DNA of 64,000 bases from DASZFV01 sp036494575 (GCA_036494575.1 DASXOE010000083.1:1-64000); one strand, 5' to 3'; positions 36,817-47,685 are shown, counted from the first letter of the stretch. Program-made: numbers and translations. The notes: generated by a model from the sequence alone, not told the origin.

Positions 36817-37035
36817 CTAGACGCGCTTGGCGGACTTCACCTTCAGCGTCGGCCCCGTCATGGCGAACCCCATGACGCCCTCGTCGACCGCGCCCTCGAT
36901 CTCGACGCTGGCGCCGTCCTGCGCGACGGCGGCGGGCGCGTCGTCGAGCACGTAGGTCGTGCCGTCGTCGGACTCGAGCTGCCAGTGTCCACCCTCGAGA
37001 TCGCTCCTCCTCATCGTGCCGCGGTACTTGGCCAT
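36817..37035 (-). CDS. Small beta-rich protein, DUF5818-like
   Basis: A 72-residue protein with evenly spaced short strands: YRGTMRRSDLEGGHWQLESD, TTYVLDDAPAAVAQDGASVE, EGAVDEGVMGFAMTGPTLKV, ending in a basic tail. The layout (GT..SDLEGG.W.L..DDG..Y.L and VEVEG.VDE) resembles the small OB-fold group labelled DUF5818. No function is known. It sits between converging rlpA and the lytic transglycosylase gene, 39 bases upstream of the latter's stop; ATG at 37035 lies at the tip of the fold. Confidence 0.7.
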   Translation of the reverse strand: MAKYRGTMRRSDLEGGHWQLESDDGTTYVLDDAPAAVAQDGASVEIEGAVDEGVMGFAMTGPTLKVKSAKRV

Positions 37036-37074
37036 GCCCGAAGTATAGACGCGCCCGCGCCCGGAGGTGCGCGG

Positions 37075-39270
37075 TCAGTAATCGGGACCCTTGGCGTTCA
37101 CCTTCAGGTCGAGCGTGAGCGGGATCTGGTAGGGCGCCGGCCCGTAGAGGAAACGGTAGTGCGCGTAGAGCGCCGTCACGCGCTTGGCGTACTCGCGCGT
37201 TTGCGCGAAGGCGATGAGCTCCACGAACTCGTCGGTGGGGTGCCGGGCGTGCTGTTCGCACCACTTCGTCATGGCGCGCGGCCCGGCGTTGTAGGCGCCC
37301 GCCGCCAGCGGGATCTGGCCGCCGAACTTGCCGTAGAGCGCGCCGATGTAGCTCGCACCCAGGCGCACGTTGGTCTCGGGCTCGTAGAGCTCGTCGGGCG
37401 CGAACGGCAACTTGGCGGCCGCGGCGACGCGCGCGCTCGTCGGCGGGATCATCTGCAGGAGCCCGCGCGCGTCGGCGTAGGAGACGTCGAGCGGGTTGAA
37501 GCCCGATTCCTTGCGCATGATCGCGTAGAGCAGCACGTCGGGGTTGCCCGCCGGAGGGCCGTACTTCTCGATGAGGGCGGCGAAGGCGCGCGGGTAAGCC
37601 GCCTCCCAGAACGCGCGGGCGCCGTCCGTGGGCGCCGACGCGAGCGCCGCGGCGCCGTGCGACTCGGCGAGCTGGTACGCGCGGTGGAAGTCCTCGGCGC
37701 GCCGATAGAGGCCGAGCAGCCACGGCAGCGCGTTCTCGCCCCCCGCGCGCGCGAGGATGTCCTTCTCGCTCCGGCGCAGCTCGTCGCTCGCCTCCACGTT
37801 CATGCCGGCGTCGAGCAGCTCGAGGACGCGCGCGAGCGCCGGATCGCGCTCGGCGTGCGCGGGCGCCACCGCGGGGAACTCACGCGTGGGCAGCTCGAGC
37901 TTTGCATCTTCGGCGTTGGCTTGGTCCTTGGCGTCGCGCAGTCGCGCCGTCGCGAGCAGACCGTAGAACGAGAGCGGTCGATCGTGCGCGAGAGCGCGGT
38001 ATCCCGCCCGCGCCTCGTCCTTGCGACCGATCTTCTCGCACAGCCGCGCGTGCCAGTACGCCACCTGCGCGGCGCGCTCGTCGCTCGTCATGCCCGTCGC
38101 GGGCATCTTGGCGTAGCGCGCGAGGCCCGCGAACGCCGCGTCGGCGTCGCCCAGCAGGAGGTGCGCGAAGGCGAGGCACCAGGCGGCGTCGTCGGCGAAC
38201 GCGCTCTTGCCGAATTGGTCGAGCGTCGCTTGCAAGCCGGGGAGGCTCTCGCGGAAGCGGCCCCGGTTGTAGTCGAGCCACCCGGAGAGGTACTGCGCCT
38301 CGGCCGCCCAGCGCGAGCGCGGAAAGTGCTCGACGACCTTCTTGTAGCCCGCGATGGCCTCGTCGTCGCGATCGACGCGTGAGAGCGCCCGCGCGCCGTG
38401 GAACGCCGCCTCGGCCGCCTTCTCGCCGGTGAGCTTGGGAACGACGCCGAGGAGCAGCTCGCCCGCGCGCGCGTAGTCGCGGCGCATGTGGAACTTCGTC
38501 ATGCCGATCTGGAAGTCGCGCTCCGTCGCGACGGCGGGGGACACGTCCGCGGGCAGCGCGGCCAGCTCGGCGAGGGCCTCGTCCCAGTGGCGGTCGCGCG
38601 TGAGCGTCTCGGCGCGGCGCAGGCGATCCTCGGGCGTGAGCGCGCCCGCCGACGCGCCGGCCGTCGCGCCGCTCGGGCCCGAGGGGGGAGGTGGGCCGAA
38701 GGGGGGCGCGGCCCGCCGCAGGGCTTCATCGGCGAGCGGGTGCGCGGGCTGCTCCTTGGCGAGCGCCAGGAATTGCCGCCGGCCTGCGGCGGGGTCACGC
38801 TCCGCGGCGAATTCGGCGACGTGGAAGCGCGCCACGCCGACGTCGACGAACGCATCCGCTTGTTTTGCGGCGGCTTTGACGACGGCGGCGTAGGCGCGCG
38901 CCGCCGTGGCGCGCGCGCCCTCTTGCCACAGGCAGTCGGCGACGCGCGCCCGCGCCAGCGCCGCTGGACGCCCCTTCCCACGTGCGACGCGCTCGAAGTG
39001 CCCGCGCGCCGTCTGGGTGGCGCCCTCGTAAAATTCGCTCTCGCCGAGGAAGAAGAGCGCCCAATCGTCGACGCGCAGCCCGTGCCCCGCGGCGGCAGAC
39101 AGCGCGCGGGTCGCCGCCCCGTAGTCGCCGGCGCGATAGGCCTCGTAGCCACGCGCCAGGTCGGAGAGGGGCGCTTGGGCACTGGTTCCCAAGGCAGGTG
39201 ACGCAGCCGGGGTGGCGGCGCTCGCGGGGAGCGGCGAGAGCAAGACCGCGAGCAGGAGCGCGCGCCGCAC
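37075..39270 (-). CDS. Soluble-type lytic murein transglycosylase with TPR superhelix
   Basis: 731-residue periplasmic enzyme that cuts peptidoglycan glycan strands to form 1,6-anhydro-MurNAc. Signal peptide LLAVLLSPLPASAATP. A long alpha-helical region (residues about 40-550) with TPR-like units (for example FAGLARYAKMPATG, GYEAYRAGDYGAATRALSAA, QYLSGWLDYNRGRFRESL) resembles the U-domain of Slt70. The catalytic SLT domain is at about 560-690: LLYAIMRKESGFNPLDVSYA with the catalytic Glu, RGLLQMIPPTSARVA, NVRLGASYIGALYGKFGGQIPLAAGAYNAGP. The C-terminal tail runs to KVNAKGPDY. Monocistronic and convergent with the small beta protein. Confidence 0.92.
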   Translation of the reverse strand: MRRALLLAVLLSPLPASAATPAASPALGTSAQAPLSDLARGYEAYRAGDYGAATRALSAAAGHGLRVDDWALFFLGESEFYEGATQTARGHFERVARGKGRPAALARARVADCLWQEGARATAARAYAAVVKAAAKQADAFVDVGVARFHVAEFAAERDPAAGRRQFLALAKEQPAHPLADEALRRAAPPFGPPPPSGPSGATAGASAGALTPEDRLRRAETLTRDRHWDEALAELAALPADVSPAVATERDFQIGMTKFHMRRDYARAGELLLGVVPKLTGEKAAEAAFHGARALSRVDRDDEAIAGYKKVVEHFPRSRWAAEAQYLSGWLDYNRGRFRESLPGLQATLDQFGKSAFADDAAWCLAFAHLLLGDADAAFAGLARYAKMPATGMTSDERAAQVAYWHARLCEKIGRKDEARAGYRALAHDRPLSFYGLLATARLRDAKDQANAEDAKLELPTREFPAVAPAHAERDPALARVLELLDAGMNVEASDELRRSEKDILARAGGENALPWLLGLYRRAEDFHRAYQLAESHGAAALASAPTDGARAFWEAAYPRAFAALIEKYGPPAGNPDVLLYAIMRKESGFNPLDVSYADARGLLQMIPPTSARVAAAAKLPFAPDELYEPETNVRLGASYIGALYGKFGGQIPLAAGAYNAGPRAMTKWCEQHARHPTDEFVELIAFAQTREYAKRVTALYAHYRFLYGPAPYQIPLTLDLKVNAKGPDY

Positions 39271-39384
39271 GCGCCCAGGCTAGCACCAGCCCGGGCACAA
39301 CCGAAGCGCGGAGGCGCCGATGACCCGGAAGACCGCCGGCGCCCTGTTCACGCCGGTGCCAATGGGTGTAAAAGGAGAGCCGCG

Positions 39385-39867
39385 ATGGGAAGCATCAACA
39401 AGGTCATCTTGATCGGAAACCTGGGCGCCGACCCGGAGCTGAAGTACACGCCGTCGAGCCGCGCGCTCTGCAACTTGCGCATCGCCACGACGGAAGTCTT
39501 CAAAGACAAGTCGGGGCAGAAGCAGGAACGCACGGAGTGGCATCGTGTCACCGTGTGGGGCGACCAAGCCGAGAACTGCTCGAAGTACCTGGCTAAGGGC
39601 CGCAGCGTCTACGTCGAGGGCAAGCTCCAGACGCGGAGCTACGAAAAAGAAGGCCAGAAACACTACGCGACGGACGTCGTCGCGGACCGCGTGGTCTTTC
39701 TTGGCGGTGGCGGTGGCGGCGGCGCCGAGGGTGGCGCGCGCCGAGGTGGTGGGGGCGGTGGCGGCGGTGGCGGCGGAGGCCGGACCAGCGAAGGCGGCGG
39801 CGACGACGTGGAGATGGGCGGCGGCGGTGGCCCGCCTCCCGGCGGCGACGACGACATTCCATTCTAG
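39385..39867 (+). CDS. ssb: Single-stranded DNA-binding protein
   Basis: OB-fold protein that coats single-stranded DNA in replication and repair, as a tetramer. 160 residues: OB domain at 1-110 with GSINKVILIGNLGADPELKYT, NLRIATTEVFKDKSGQK, EWHRVTVWGDQAENCSKYL and GRSVYVEGKLQTRSY; a very glycine-rich linker (poly-Gly of up to twelve); and the acidic partner-binding tip GDDDIPF. A Shine-Dalgarno AAAGGAG at 39371-39377 fits the ATG. The polyglycine-coding DNA at about 39,700-39,840 is a simple-sequence tract likely to vary in length. Single gene, flanked by the transglycosylase (divergent) and a lipoprotein. Confidence 0.95.
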   Translation: MGSINKVILIGNLGADPELKYTPSSRALCNLRIATTEVFKDKSGQKQERTEWHRVTVWGDQAENCSKYLAKGRSVYVEGKLQTRSYEKEGQKHYATDVVADRVVFLGGGGGGGAEGGARRGGGGGGGGGGGGRTSEGGGDDVEMGGGGGPPPGGDDDIPF

Positions 39868-40007
39868 AGCGACCGGCTCCGCGCCGGGGAGCTTGAGGTC
39901 GAGCGTCGGTCAATTGCTGCAATTGCTGAAGTCGGCCTGTGTTTGGCATCGGCCGTCGACTATTCTTAGGTTCCCTCACCGATCCCTCGGCTCCTCCCGG
40001 AGGTTGC

Positions 40008-41867
40008 ATGAACCCGAAGGCACGTAGACTCGCCTTGGTCGCCTTGTCCGCTCCTCTGATCGCCGGCACGATCGGCTGTGGAGGCGGCAAGAGCTATCCC
40101 GACGCGAAGGTCGACCTGGACGCGCAGCCGGACGGCAGCGGCGGATCGACGGCGACGCCGGACGCATCGGCCGACGTCATTGCGCCTCCCACGATTGGCC
40201 CCGGCGACAAGGTGCTCGTCAAAGGCGCCATCGACCTCATCGGCAGCGGTCCGGACACGTGCACCAATCAGGTTCCGCCCAGCGGCGACAGGTGGTGCGG
40301 GTTCGCCCGGCCGTCGGCCATCCTGGGCGCCAACGAGCTCTGGGTCATCAACGTCACGCAGGCCGCCGCGGGCACCGCGATCAACTGCGACGCCCCGACG
40401 GGCGACCCCAACTGCCTACGCCTCTCGGGCGGTCTCGTCTCCGACCCGACGAACGGATTTCGAATCCATGGCTTCGACGGCGACACGCTGGCGTACTCCG
40501 AGATGCCTTTGTCAGGCGCGAGCTCGAACTTCGTCTGGCGACCAGGTTGGACCAAGCCCCACGGGCTGACCGGGGCCATGGGCCTCGCGTGCAACGGTCA
40601 CGCGTTGTCGCGAGGCGCGATCTGTCTCGAGAACCCGGTGACCGATCCCACGGGCATGTTCTTCCAGTCGGTCGAGCTTCACGCCGGCATGCTCGCTGAC
40701 CAAGACATGCACCTGCCGCTCGTCGACAAGATCATCCTTCAAACCAAGGACGACGCCATGGGCGTCACGAAGTGGAGCGCGAGCCTCACGCCCGACGGCC
40801 AGTCGATCGCCTGGTCGACGCGCGCCACCGACACGGGCACCGAGGACTTGAAGGTCCAAAAGCTGGGCGACGACACGAGCCGCATCAGCGTGGCCTCAGA
40901 CGTCGATCAGTGGACGGTGTCGGCCGACTCGAAGAAGTGGTTCTGGCTCAAGACCTTCAACTTCGACGGCACGGGGAACGCGCCCTCGGGCACGTTGCAG
41001 AGCGCGACCTACCCGACCGGCGCGGCGCCGGTGACCGTCGCCGCGGCCGTCGGCGACTTCAAGGAGGCGGGGCCGACGGGCGTGTTGTTCCGCGCGAGCG
41101 TCGCGCAAGGCCTCGGTAACCTCATGCTCGTGCCCGATCGCGACATGCCGGCCACCGTGTCGATGGTCGACAAGGGCGTGATCTTCGTTTTCGGGGTCAC
41201 GAAGGACGGCAAGAACGCCACCTACACGAAGAGGCTCCAATTTCTGGACGCCGCGCAGACCATTCCGGTGTTCGATCTCTTCGTGAACAGCGGCGGTGGG
41301 CCGACGCCCTGTGCGCTCGCGTCCTCGCCGCTCGCGGTGCTGCCGCCGAACTTCTTCGGGGGAGACGGCCTGCTGGTCTGGGGCCGGCTCAACGCCACCA
41401 CGCAGGAGGTCGAGGGCGTCTCGACGGCCCTCGCCGGCTGCGCCACGACCAAGTTCGCGAGCGACGTCTTCGGATGGACACCCATCGGCGACGAGGGCCT
41501 GGTGTACCTCGACACGCTCTCCGCCGACCCGGCCGTCAACGAGGCCACGTTGCGCTACGCGAAGTTGCAGAATGGGGCGCTGCCGGCGCAAGGCACGGTC
41601 GTCCAGGCACGCGCGGGGCTCTCCTACGCGACGTTGCTGCCGACGTTGCCGGCCGTCGTCTACACGATCACGTCCAACACCTCGGCTGACGGGCTCTACA
41701 TCAACTCGACCCTGCCCTTCACGACGTCGATCCCCCAGCCCCCGGATGGCGGCGCCGACACGACCGGGACAATCGACGGTGGCGACGCGGCGGTGCCCGA
41801 GGCCGGTGGTGACACACCTGCGACTGGTGACACCGAGAGCGTCGACGCGGCGTCCGACGGCGGCTGA
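40008..41867 (+). CDS. Large lipoprotein of unknown function
   Basis: 619-residue predicted lipoprotein: MNPKARRLALVALSAPLIAG then lipobox GTIGCGGGKS, an Asp/Gly/Ser linker, and a long beta-rich region. Recurring stretches such as KWSASLTPDGQSIAWSTR, QWTVSADSKKWFWLKTF and DEGLVYLDTLSADP suggest repeated blades of a beta-propeller-like fold, but I cannot count them with confidence. The C-terminus is again Asp/Gly/Thr-rich and unstructured. GGAGG five bases from the ATG at 40008 decides the start. Similar large unclassified lipoproteins are typical of myxobacterial envelopes. Confidence 0.75.
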   Translation: MNPKARRLALVALSAPLIAGTIGCGGGKSYPDAKVDLDAQPDGSGGSTATPDASADVIAPPTIGPGDKVLVKGAIDLIGSGPDTCTNQVPPSGDRWCGFARPSAILGANELWVINVTQAAAGTAINCDAPTGDPNCLRLSGGLVSDPTNGFRIHGFDGDTLAYSEMPLSGASSNFVWRPGWTKPHGLTGAMGLACNGHALSRGAICLENPVTDPTGMFFQSVELHAGMLADQDMHLPLVDKIILQTKDDAMGVTKWSASLTPDGQSIAWSTRATDTGTEDLKVQKLGDDTSRISVASDVDQWTVSADSKKWFWLKTFNFDGTGNAPSGTLQSATYPTGAAPVTVAAAVGDFKEAGPTGVLFRASVAQGLGNLMLVPDRDMPATVSMVDKGVIFVFGVTKDGKNATYTKRLQFLDAAQTIPVFDLFVNSGGGPTPCALASSPLAVLPPNFFGGDGLLVWGRLNATTQEVEGVSTALAGCATTKFASDVFGWTPIGDEGLVYLDTLSADPAVNEATLRYAKLQNGALPAQGTVVQARAGLSYATLLPTLPAVVYTITSNTSADGLYINSTLPFTTSIPQPPDGGADTTGTIDGGDAAVPEAGGDTPATGDTESVDAASDGG

Positions 41868-41994
41868 CCGAGCGGTCGCCGCGGGGGCGCCTGGCTGTCG
41901 GTGCCTGCGTGCCGGCCTCAGTAACTAGTGATATTTCAATGGGTTAGGGCCGCGGTGTATCGCGAGGCCCGACCGTCCGATATGATCGAGAGAA

Positions 41995-42921
41995 GTGTCT
42001 CGTCGCTCGCTCGCGCCCCTAGGGGGACTATTCGTGCTGCTTCTGCCCACGCTGGGCGGGGGCGGGGAGAGCGATGCCTCTCAGCCGCGGCGCCTGCGCG
42101 ACGCGGGCGCGGCCAGGTCCGAGCTCGGCGGGGCGGAGCCCCGTGCTCCGGAGGCGCCGGTGTCGCTTTGGTCGCCCGGCCACGGTCCGCACACGAAGTT
42201 CCAGCCCGCATCGGGACCGCGCGAGCTCCTGCTCTCGTTCGATGACGGGCCCGACCTGAAGGGCACGCCGCTCATCCTCGAGGAGCTCGATCGCCGCGGG
42301 CTCAAGGCCGTCTTCTTCGTGACGGGCTGGCGCTTCGCGGGTCAGCGGCCCGAGGACCTCGCGCGCCGCGATCTCGTCCGGAAGATCGCCGCCCATGGGC
42401 ATCTGATCGCCAACCACACCTTCACGCACCATGATCTCTGTCGGAACCCTGATGAGAGAGATGCCGAGATCGACAGCAACGCGGCGCTCATCGAGGCCAC
42501 GACGGGCATCAAGCCGCTCCTGTTTCGGGCCCCGTACGGCGGCTTCTGCCCGTCGCTCGAGGCCGCGCTCACGGCGCGCGAGGTGCCCGACGTCGGCTGG
42601 AACCTCGATCCGCAAGACTGGAAGAACCATCGCGAGGAAGACGTCTTCAACTACCTCGTGGGGAAGGTCTCGCGCATGCACGGCCGCGGTATCCTGCTGC
42701 TGCACGACACGCACCTGGCGTCCGTGCGCGCCCTGCCGCATTTCCTCGATTGGCTCGCGCGCGAGAACGCGCGCGCCGTCGACGAGGGCAAGCCTCCCGT
42801 GACGATCATCGACTACGGCGTCCTCGTTCCGCGCCGCCCCGTGGCCGCGAGCGGCGTCGAGCGCGTCGTGCGCGATCTCGTGGCCGAAGTGGGCGCCCCT
42901 CTGGCGCGCTTGTGGCGCTGA
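41995..42921 (+). CDS. Exported polysaccharide deacetylase
   Basis: CE4-type (NodB homology) metal-dependent deacetylase acting on peptidoglycan, chitin-like or exopolysaccharide substrates; 308 residues with a hydrophobic N-terminal signal (GGLFVLLLPTLGG). NodB motifs: LLLSFDDGPD (metal Asp), LIANHTFTHHDL (metal His pair), LLFRAPYGGF, VGWNLDPQDW, and RGILLLHDTH (final His). The first start is GTG at 41995, with weak GAGAAG in front. Its stop overlaps the following astA-like gene by ten bases, so the two are probably translated together. Confidence 0.9.
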   Translation: MSRRSLAPLGGLFVLLLPTLGGGGESDASQPRRLRDAGAARSELGGAEPRAPEAPVSLWSPGHGPHTKFQPASGPRELLLSFDDGPDLKGTPLILEELDRRGLKAVFFVTGWRFAGQRPEDLARRDLVRKIAAHGHLIANHTFTHHDLCRNPDERDAEIDSNAALIEATTGIKPLLFRAPYGGFCPSLEAALTAREVPDVGWNLDPQDWKNHREEDVFNYLVGKVSRMHGRGILLLHDTHLASVRALPHFLDWLARENARAVDEGKPPVTIIDYGVLVPRRPVAASGVERVVRDLVAEVGAPLARLWR

Positions 42922-43982
42922 CGCCGCCGGCTGGCCCGCCCTTCGTTCTGCGCGACGTCGCGCCGGACGACCTTCCCGACCTCCACGAGACGGCGATCCA
43001 CCTCGACTCGGTCAACCTGCCGAATGATCGGGAAGCGCTCGCGCGCATCATCGACCGCTCCGTACAGTCGTTCTCGGGGCAGTTGCCGAAGGCCGATCGT
43101 TGCTTCGTTTTCGTCGTGCGCGACGAGGCGCTCGGGCGCGTCGTCGGCACGTCGATGATCTTCGCGCAGCACGGTTCGCGTCGGTCACCCCACGTCTACT
43201 TCGACGTCATCGAGGAGGAGCGCTACAGCGAGACGCTGGATCGGCACTTCTCGCATCGAATCCTGCGCATCGGCTACAACTACAAGGGCCTCACCGAGAT
43301 CGGCGGTCTCGTGTTGCGGCCGGAGTACCGCGGCCACGCGCAGCAGCTCGGGCGCCTGCTCGCGTACGTGCGCTTCCTCTACATGGGCCTGCACCGCGAG
43401 GTCTTCTGCGACGAGGTCGTCTCCGAGCTCATGCCGCCTCTCGAGCCGGACGGCACGAGCCTGCTGTGGGAGTCGCTCGGGCGCCGCTTCACGGGCCTGA
43501 CGTACCAGGAGGCCGACTCGCTCTCGCGGCAAAACAAGGAGTTCATTCGCGCGCTCTTCCCGCAGGATCCGCTCTACGCGACGCTCTTGCCGCCCGACGT
43601 CCAAGCGCTCATCGGGGAGGTCGGTCCCGAGACCAAGGGCGTCGAGCGCATGCTGCGAGCCATCGGCTTCGAGTACGCGCACCGCATCGATCCCTTCGAC
43701 GGCGGCCCTCACTTCCACGCACGCACCGAAAACATCAGCCTCGTGCGAGACGTCCGGGCCGCGCGCGTCTCGCTCGCGCCGTCGCTCGGGCCCGGGACCG
43801 CGCAGCAGTCGTTCCTCGTGGCGCGGCAGGGCGCGGAGGCACCGTTCTTCCTTGCGGCGCGCATCGACGCGCCGACGCCCACCAACGGTGCTACGCTCTC
43901 GCTGTCCGTCGAGGTCGCAGCGGCGCTGAAGCTGGCGCCCGGCGATGAGGCGGCCGTCCTTCCACTGCCCGCCCGAGCCTGA
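42912..43982 (+). CDS. astA: Arginine N-succinyltransferase family protein
   Basis: AstA-type acyltransferase, first step of the arginine succinyltransferase catabolic route, transferring succinyl from succinyl-CoA to arginine; cytosolic. The GTG at 42912 gives 356 residues, close to the family's about 340. Family-like features: PPFVLRDVAPDDLPDLHETA, VVGTSMIFAQHG, TEIGGLVLRPEYRGHAQQLG with GNAT-like positioning, RFLYMGLHREVFCDEVVSELM, and SLLWESLGRRFTGLTYQEAD. The start overlaps the upstream deacetylase stop by ten bases and the next regulator begins seven bases after its stop. AstB-AstE are not in the window, so substrate could differ. Confidence 0.85.
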   Translation: MALTPPAGPPFVLRDVAPDDLPDLHETAIHLDSVNLPNDREALARIIDRSVQSFSGQLPKADRCFVFVVRDEALGRVVGTSMIFAQHGSRRSPHVYFDVIEEERYSETLDRHFSHRILRIGYNYKGLTEIGGLVLRPEYRGHAQQLGRLLAYVRFLYMGLHREVFCDEVVSELMPPLEPDGTSLLWESLGRRFTGLTYQEADSLSRQNKEFIRALFPQDPLYATLLPPDVQALIGEVGPETKGVERMLRAIGFEYAHRIDPFDGGPHFHARTENISLVRDVRAARVSLAPSLGPGTAQQSFLVARQGAEAPFFLAARIDAPTPTNGATLSLSVEVAAALKLAPGDEAAVLPLPARA

Positions 43983-43989
43983 ATCCTCG

Positions 43990-45488
<1,499 letters not shown>

Positions 45489-45492
<4 letters not shown>

Positions 45493-45830
45493 TCCGACTC
45501 GCGGGCACGCTCGGATTCCTGGGCGTCGCGCTCGGCGCCTTTGGGGCGCACGGTCTCCGCGACCGACTCGCCCCGGGGATGCTCGACGTCTACAAGACGG
45601 GCGTCCTCTACCACCTCCTCCACGCCGTCGCCCTGCTCGCCGTGGCGCTGGGCGCCGAACGGCTGCCGCGCCCGCGCGCCGTGGCCACCCTCTGGGCCGC
45701 GGGCATCGTCGTGTTCTCGGGCAGCCTCTACGCGCTCGCCCTCACTGGCGTCACGACGCTCGGCGCGGTCGCGCCCATCGGCGGCCTCCTGCTGATGGCC
45801 GGTTGGGTCACGCTCGCGATCAACCGCTAG
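45489..45830 (+). CDS. DUF423 (YgdD-like) membrane protein
   Basis: A 113-residue inner-membrane protein with four apparent helices. DUF423 pattern is clear: RLAGTLGFLGVALGAFGAHGL with the GAFGAHG motif, YKTGVLYHLLHAVALLAVALG with the HxxH pair, FSGSLYALALTGVTTLGAVAPIGG, and a final hydrophobic segment. Function unknown. The GTG at 45489 overlaps the regulator stop (GTGA), and AGGGAG lies a few bases upstream, so translational coupling is likely. Last gene of the deacetylase-astA-regulator chain. Confidence 0.9.
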
Positions 45831-45869
45831 ATCGGCGCGATCGCCGGCGGCGCCCCGTTCCGAGCCCCG

Positions 45870-46361
45870 TCAGGGCTTCTGGCTCGACGTCATCTTCGTG
45901 AGCTTCACGTGTCCGGACTTGAACTCGGTCTTCGTGAGCGCGCCGTCGTGATCGGCGTCCATCTTTTCGAACATGGCTCGGGCGGCGGCGGCGTGCTCGT
46001 CGGCCGTGAGAACGCCGTCGTTGTTGGTGTCCATCATCTTGAACTTGTCGGCCGCCGACATCTCGATATTGGCGCTGGCTTTGTCTTCCCTGCCGATGAG
46101 CCTGTTGTCGCGCCTCTCGAATGCGGCCTCCATCTCGGACGGGGTGACCTTCCCGTCGCCGTTCGTGTCCATCTTCGCGAACTTCTCCTTCGCATAGCCG
46201 GCGTGCTCGTCGGCGGAGACTTTTCCGTCGCCGTTCCGATCCATCTTCTGAAACTCGGCGTCGAGGTCCTCGTGCGCGCGCGCGTCGTGCATCGAAGCCA
46301 GCAGGAAGCTCGCCGCGATCCCCAAGGTGCCGAGCCCGATTGTCAACGTGCCATGGGTCAT
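45870..46361 (-). CDS. Exported EF-hand calcium-binding protein
   Basis: 163 residues with a signal peptide (TLTIGLGTLGIAASFLLAS) and four canonical EF-hand loops: DRNGDGKVSADE, DTNGDGKVTPSE, DTNNDGVLTADE and DADHDGALTKTE. All twelve-residue loops keep the acidic ligands at positions 1, 3 or 5 and glutamate at position 12, so calcium binding is expected in the periplasm. GAGGAG nine bases before the ATG at 46361 supports this start over an upstream ATG. Converges on DUF423. Role probably calcium buffering or sensing at the envelope. Confidence 0.9.
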   Translation of the reverse strand: MTHGTLTIGLGTLGIAASFLLASMHDARAHEDLDAEFQKMDRNGDGKVSADEHAGYAKEKFAKMDTNGDGKVTPSEMEAAFERRDNRLIGREDKASANIEMSAADKFKMMDTNNDGVLTADEHAAAARAMFEKMDADHDGALTKTEFKSGHVKLTKMTSSQKP

Positions 46362-46452
46362 GTTCCGTGCTCCTCGTAGGTCCACCCGAATGAATAGGTC
46401 CGCCGCCCCACTCGGCCAAGACCCCCGGGCGATTTTGCGTACCGCGCGGGCG

Positions 46453-47685
46453 CTATCGGCGCAGCGTCAGCCAGAGCGTCGCGACGCCGGCGGCCAGGAG
46501 CATCGTCACGAGACCCACGCCCGTGAAGAGCTTTCGCTGATCGTAGTGGGCGGCGGCGCGCTCGAGGGCGACCAGCTCGCGCGTGCGGTCGATGATCGTC
46601 TCGTGCAGACGGTCGATGCGCTGGAACACCGACAGCAGCGACGAGACGGCGGGGCGGGCTTGCAGCGCGGCGCGGCCGAGCTGCTCCGTGAGCTCGGCCC
46701 CTTCGCGCTCGGCCGTCGCGCGTTCGCGCACGTGGCTCGCGACGCTGGCGGCCATTGCGGCGGCGGTCTGGCGGCGCGACGCGATGGCTTCGTCGAGCTT
46801 CGAGCGGGTCGCGCCCGCCGCGTCGCGCAGCCCCGCGGACTTGTCGCGCAGGTCCGCCAGCTGTTTGTCGAGGCGCGCGGTCTGCTCCTCGAGCGGGCGC
46901 GCCTCGGCCGCGAGGCCGTCACACTCGTGCTGGAGGTGCGCGACGCGCGCCTCGCCCCCCGGCGTGACGGCGGCGGTCTCGGCCTCCCGCTCGAACCGCG
47001 CGCGTTCGTCGCGCACGCGCCGCAGACGCGCGAGCGCCGTCGCTTGTTCGGTCGTCGCGGCGCGCAGGAGCTCGTCCGCGTGGCGGCTCGCGCCGTCGGC
47101 GGCCTTCCACTCTGCCTCGAGCGCCGTCTCGCGCTCTGCGAGCCGTCCTTCCTCGACGACCCTCTGGTGCTCGGACGCCGCGAGATCCGCGATGGCGCCT
47201 TCGCGGCGCGCCTCGGCGCGCCCGATCGCCTCGAGCAGCCCGGTGAGATCCGGGTGCTGCACGCCCTCGCGCAGCACGGTCGCGCCGAGATCACGGACGG
47301 CGCCCGCGAGCAACTTCTCGGCGCCGTCGCGCTCTTCCTCGAGGCGCTTGCGCCGCTCGCCCGCGGCGATCTTGCCGCGCATGAAGACATAGATGTACGC
47401 GATGGATTGACCGGCCCAGATGATTCGGGACGTCGAGGCGGCGCCGCCCGCGCGCGTGATGGACCCGGGCGTCATGGCGACCGTTCGCGGGCCCGTGACG
47501 CCGTTCCCGGGGGTCGCGAGCATCGTGCGTGACATGGCGGCCGCGGGCGACAGCGCGGCCATCTGCCCGCGCATCGAGCCGCGGAGCTCGGGCAAGAGCG
47601 TCGCGCCCGCGCGGCGCTTGCCGCACTTCGAGCAGTAAGCGAGGTGATCGGCATTCGGGTGGGAACAATGCCGGCACACGTGCAT
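46453..47685 (-). CDS. Zinc-ribbon, coiled-coil, membrane-anchored protein
   Basis: 410 residues. N-terminal zinc ribbon with two CxxC pairs: HVCRHCSHPNADHLAYCSKCGKRR. A possible short hydrophobic stretch (IIWAGQSIAYIYVFM) follows near residue 90. From about 105 to 375 it is almost entirely charged and helical with heptads (RRKRLEEERDGAEKLL, ERETALEAEWKAADG), a long coiled coil. The C-terminus has one membrane helix (TGVGLVTMLLAAGVATLWLTL) ending in RR. I recognise no family; coiled-coil plus ribbon plus anchor suggests a scaffold. It is divergent from the YbjN-like gene, 40 bases apart. Confidence 0.78.
   Translation of the reverse strand: MHVCRHCSHPNADHLAYCSKCGKRRAGATLLPELRGSMRGQMAALSPAAAMSRTMLATPGNGVTGPRTVAMTPGSITRAGGAASTSRIIWAGQSIAYIYVFMRGKIAAGERRKRLEEERDGAEKLLAGAVRDLGATVLREGVQHPDLTGLLEAIGRAEARREGAIADLAASEHQRVVEEGRLAERETALEAEWKAADGASRHADELLRAATTEQATALARLRRVRDERARFEREAETAAVTPGGEARVAHLQHECDGLAAEARPLEEQTARLDKQLADLRDKSAGLRDAAGATRSKLDEAIASRRQTAAAMAASVASHVRERATAEREGAELTEQLGRAALQARPAVSSLLSVFQRIDRLHETIIDRTRELVALERAAAHYDQRKLFTGVGLVTMLLAAGVATLWLTLRR

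Noticed and set aside
40441..40480. TTCGAATCC-like segment considered as a tRNA T-arm
   Set aside because: No acceptor or anticodon stems fold around it and it lies in the lipoprotein coding frame.
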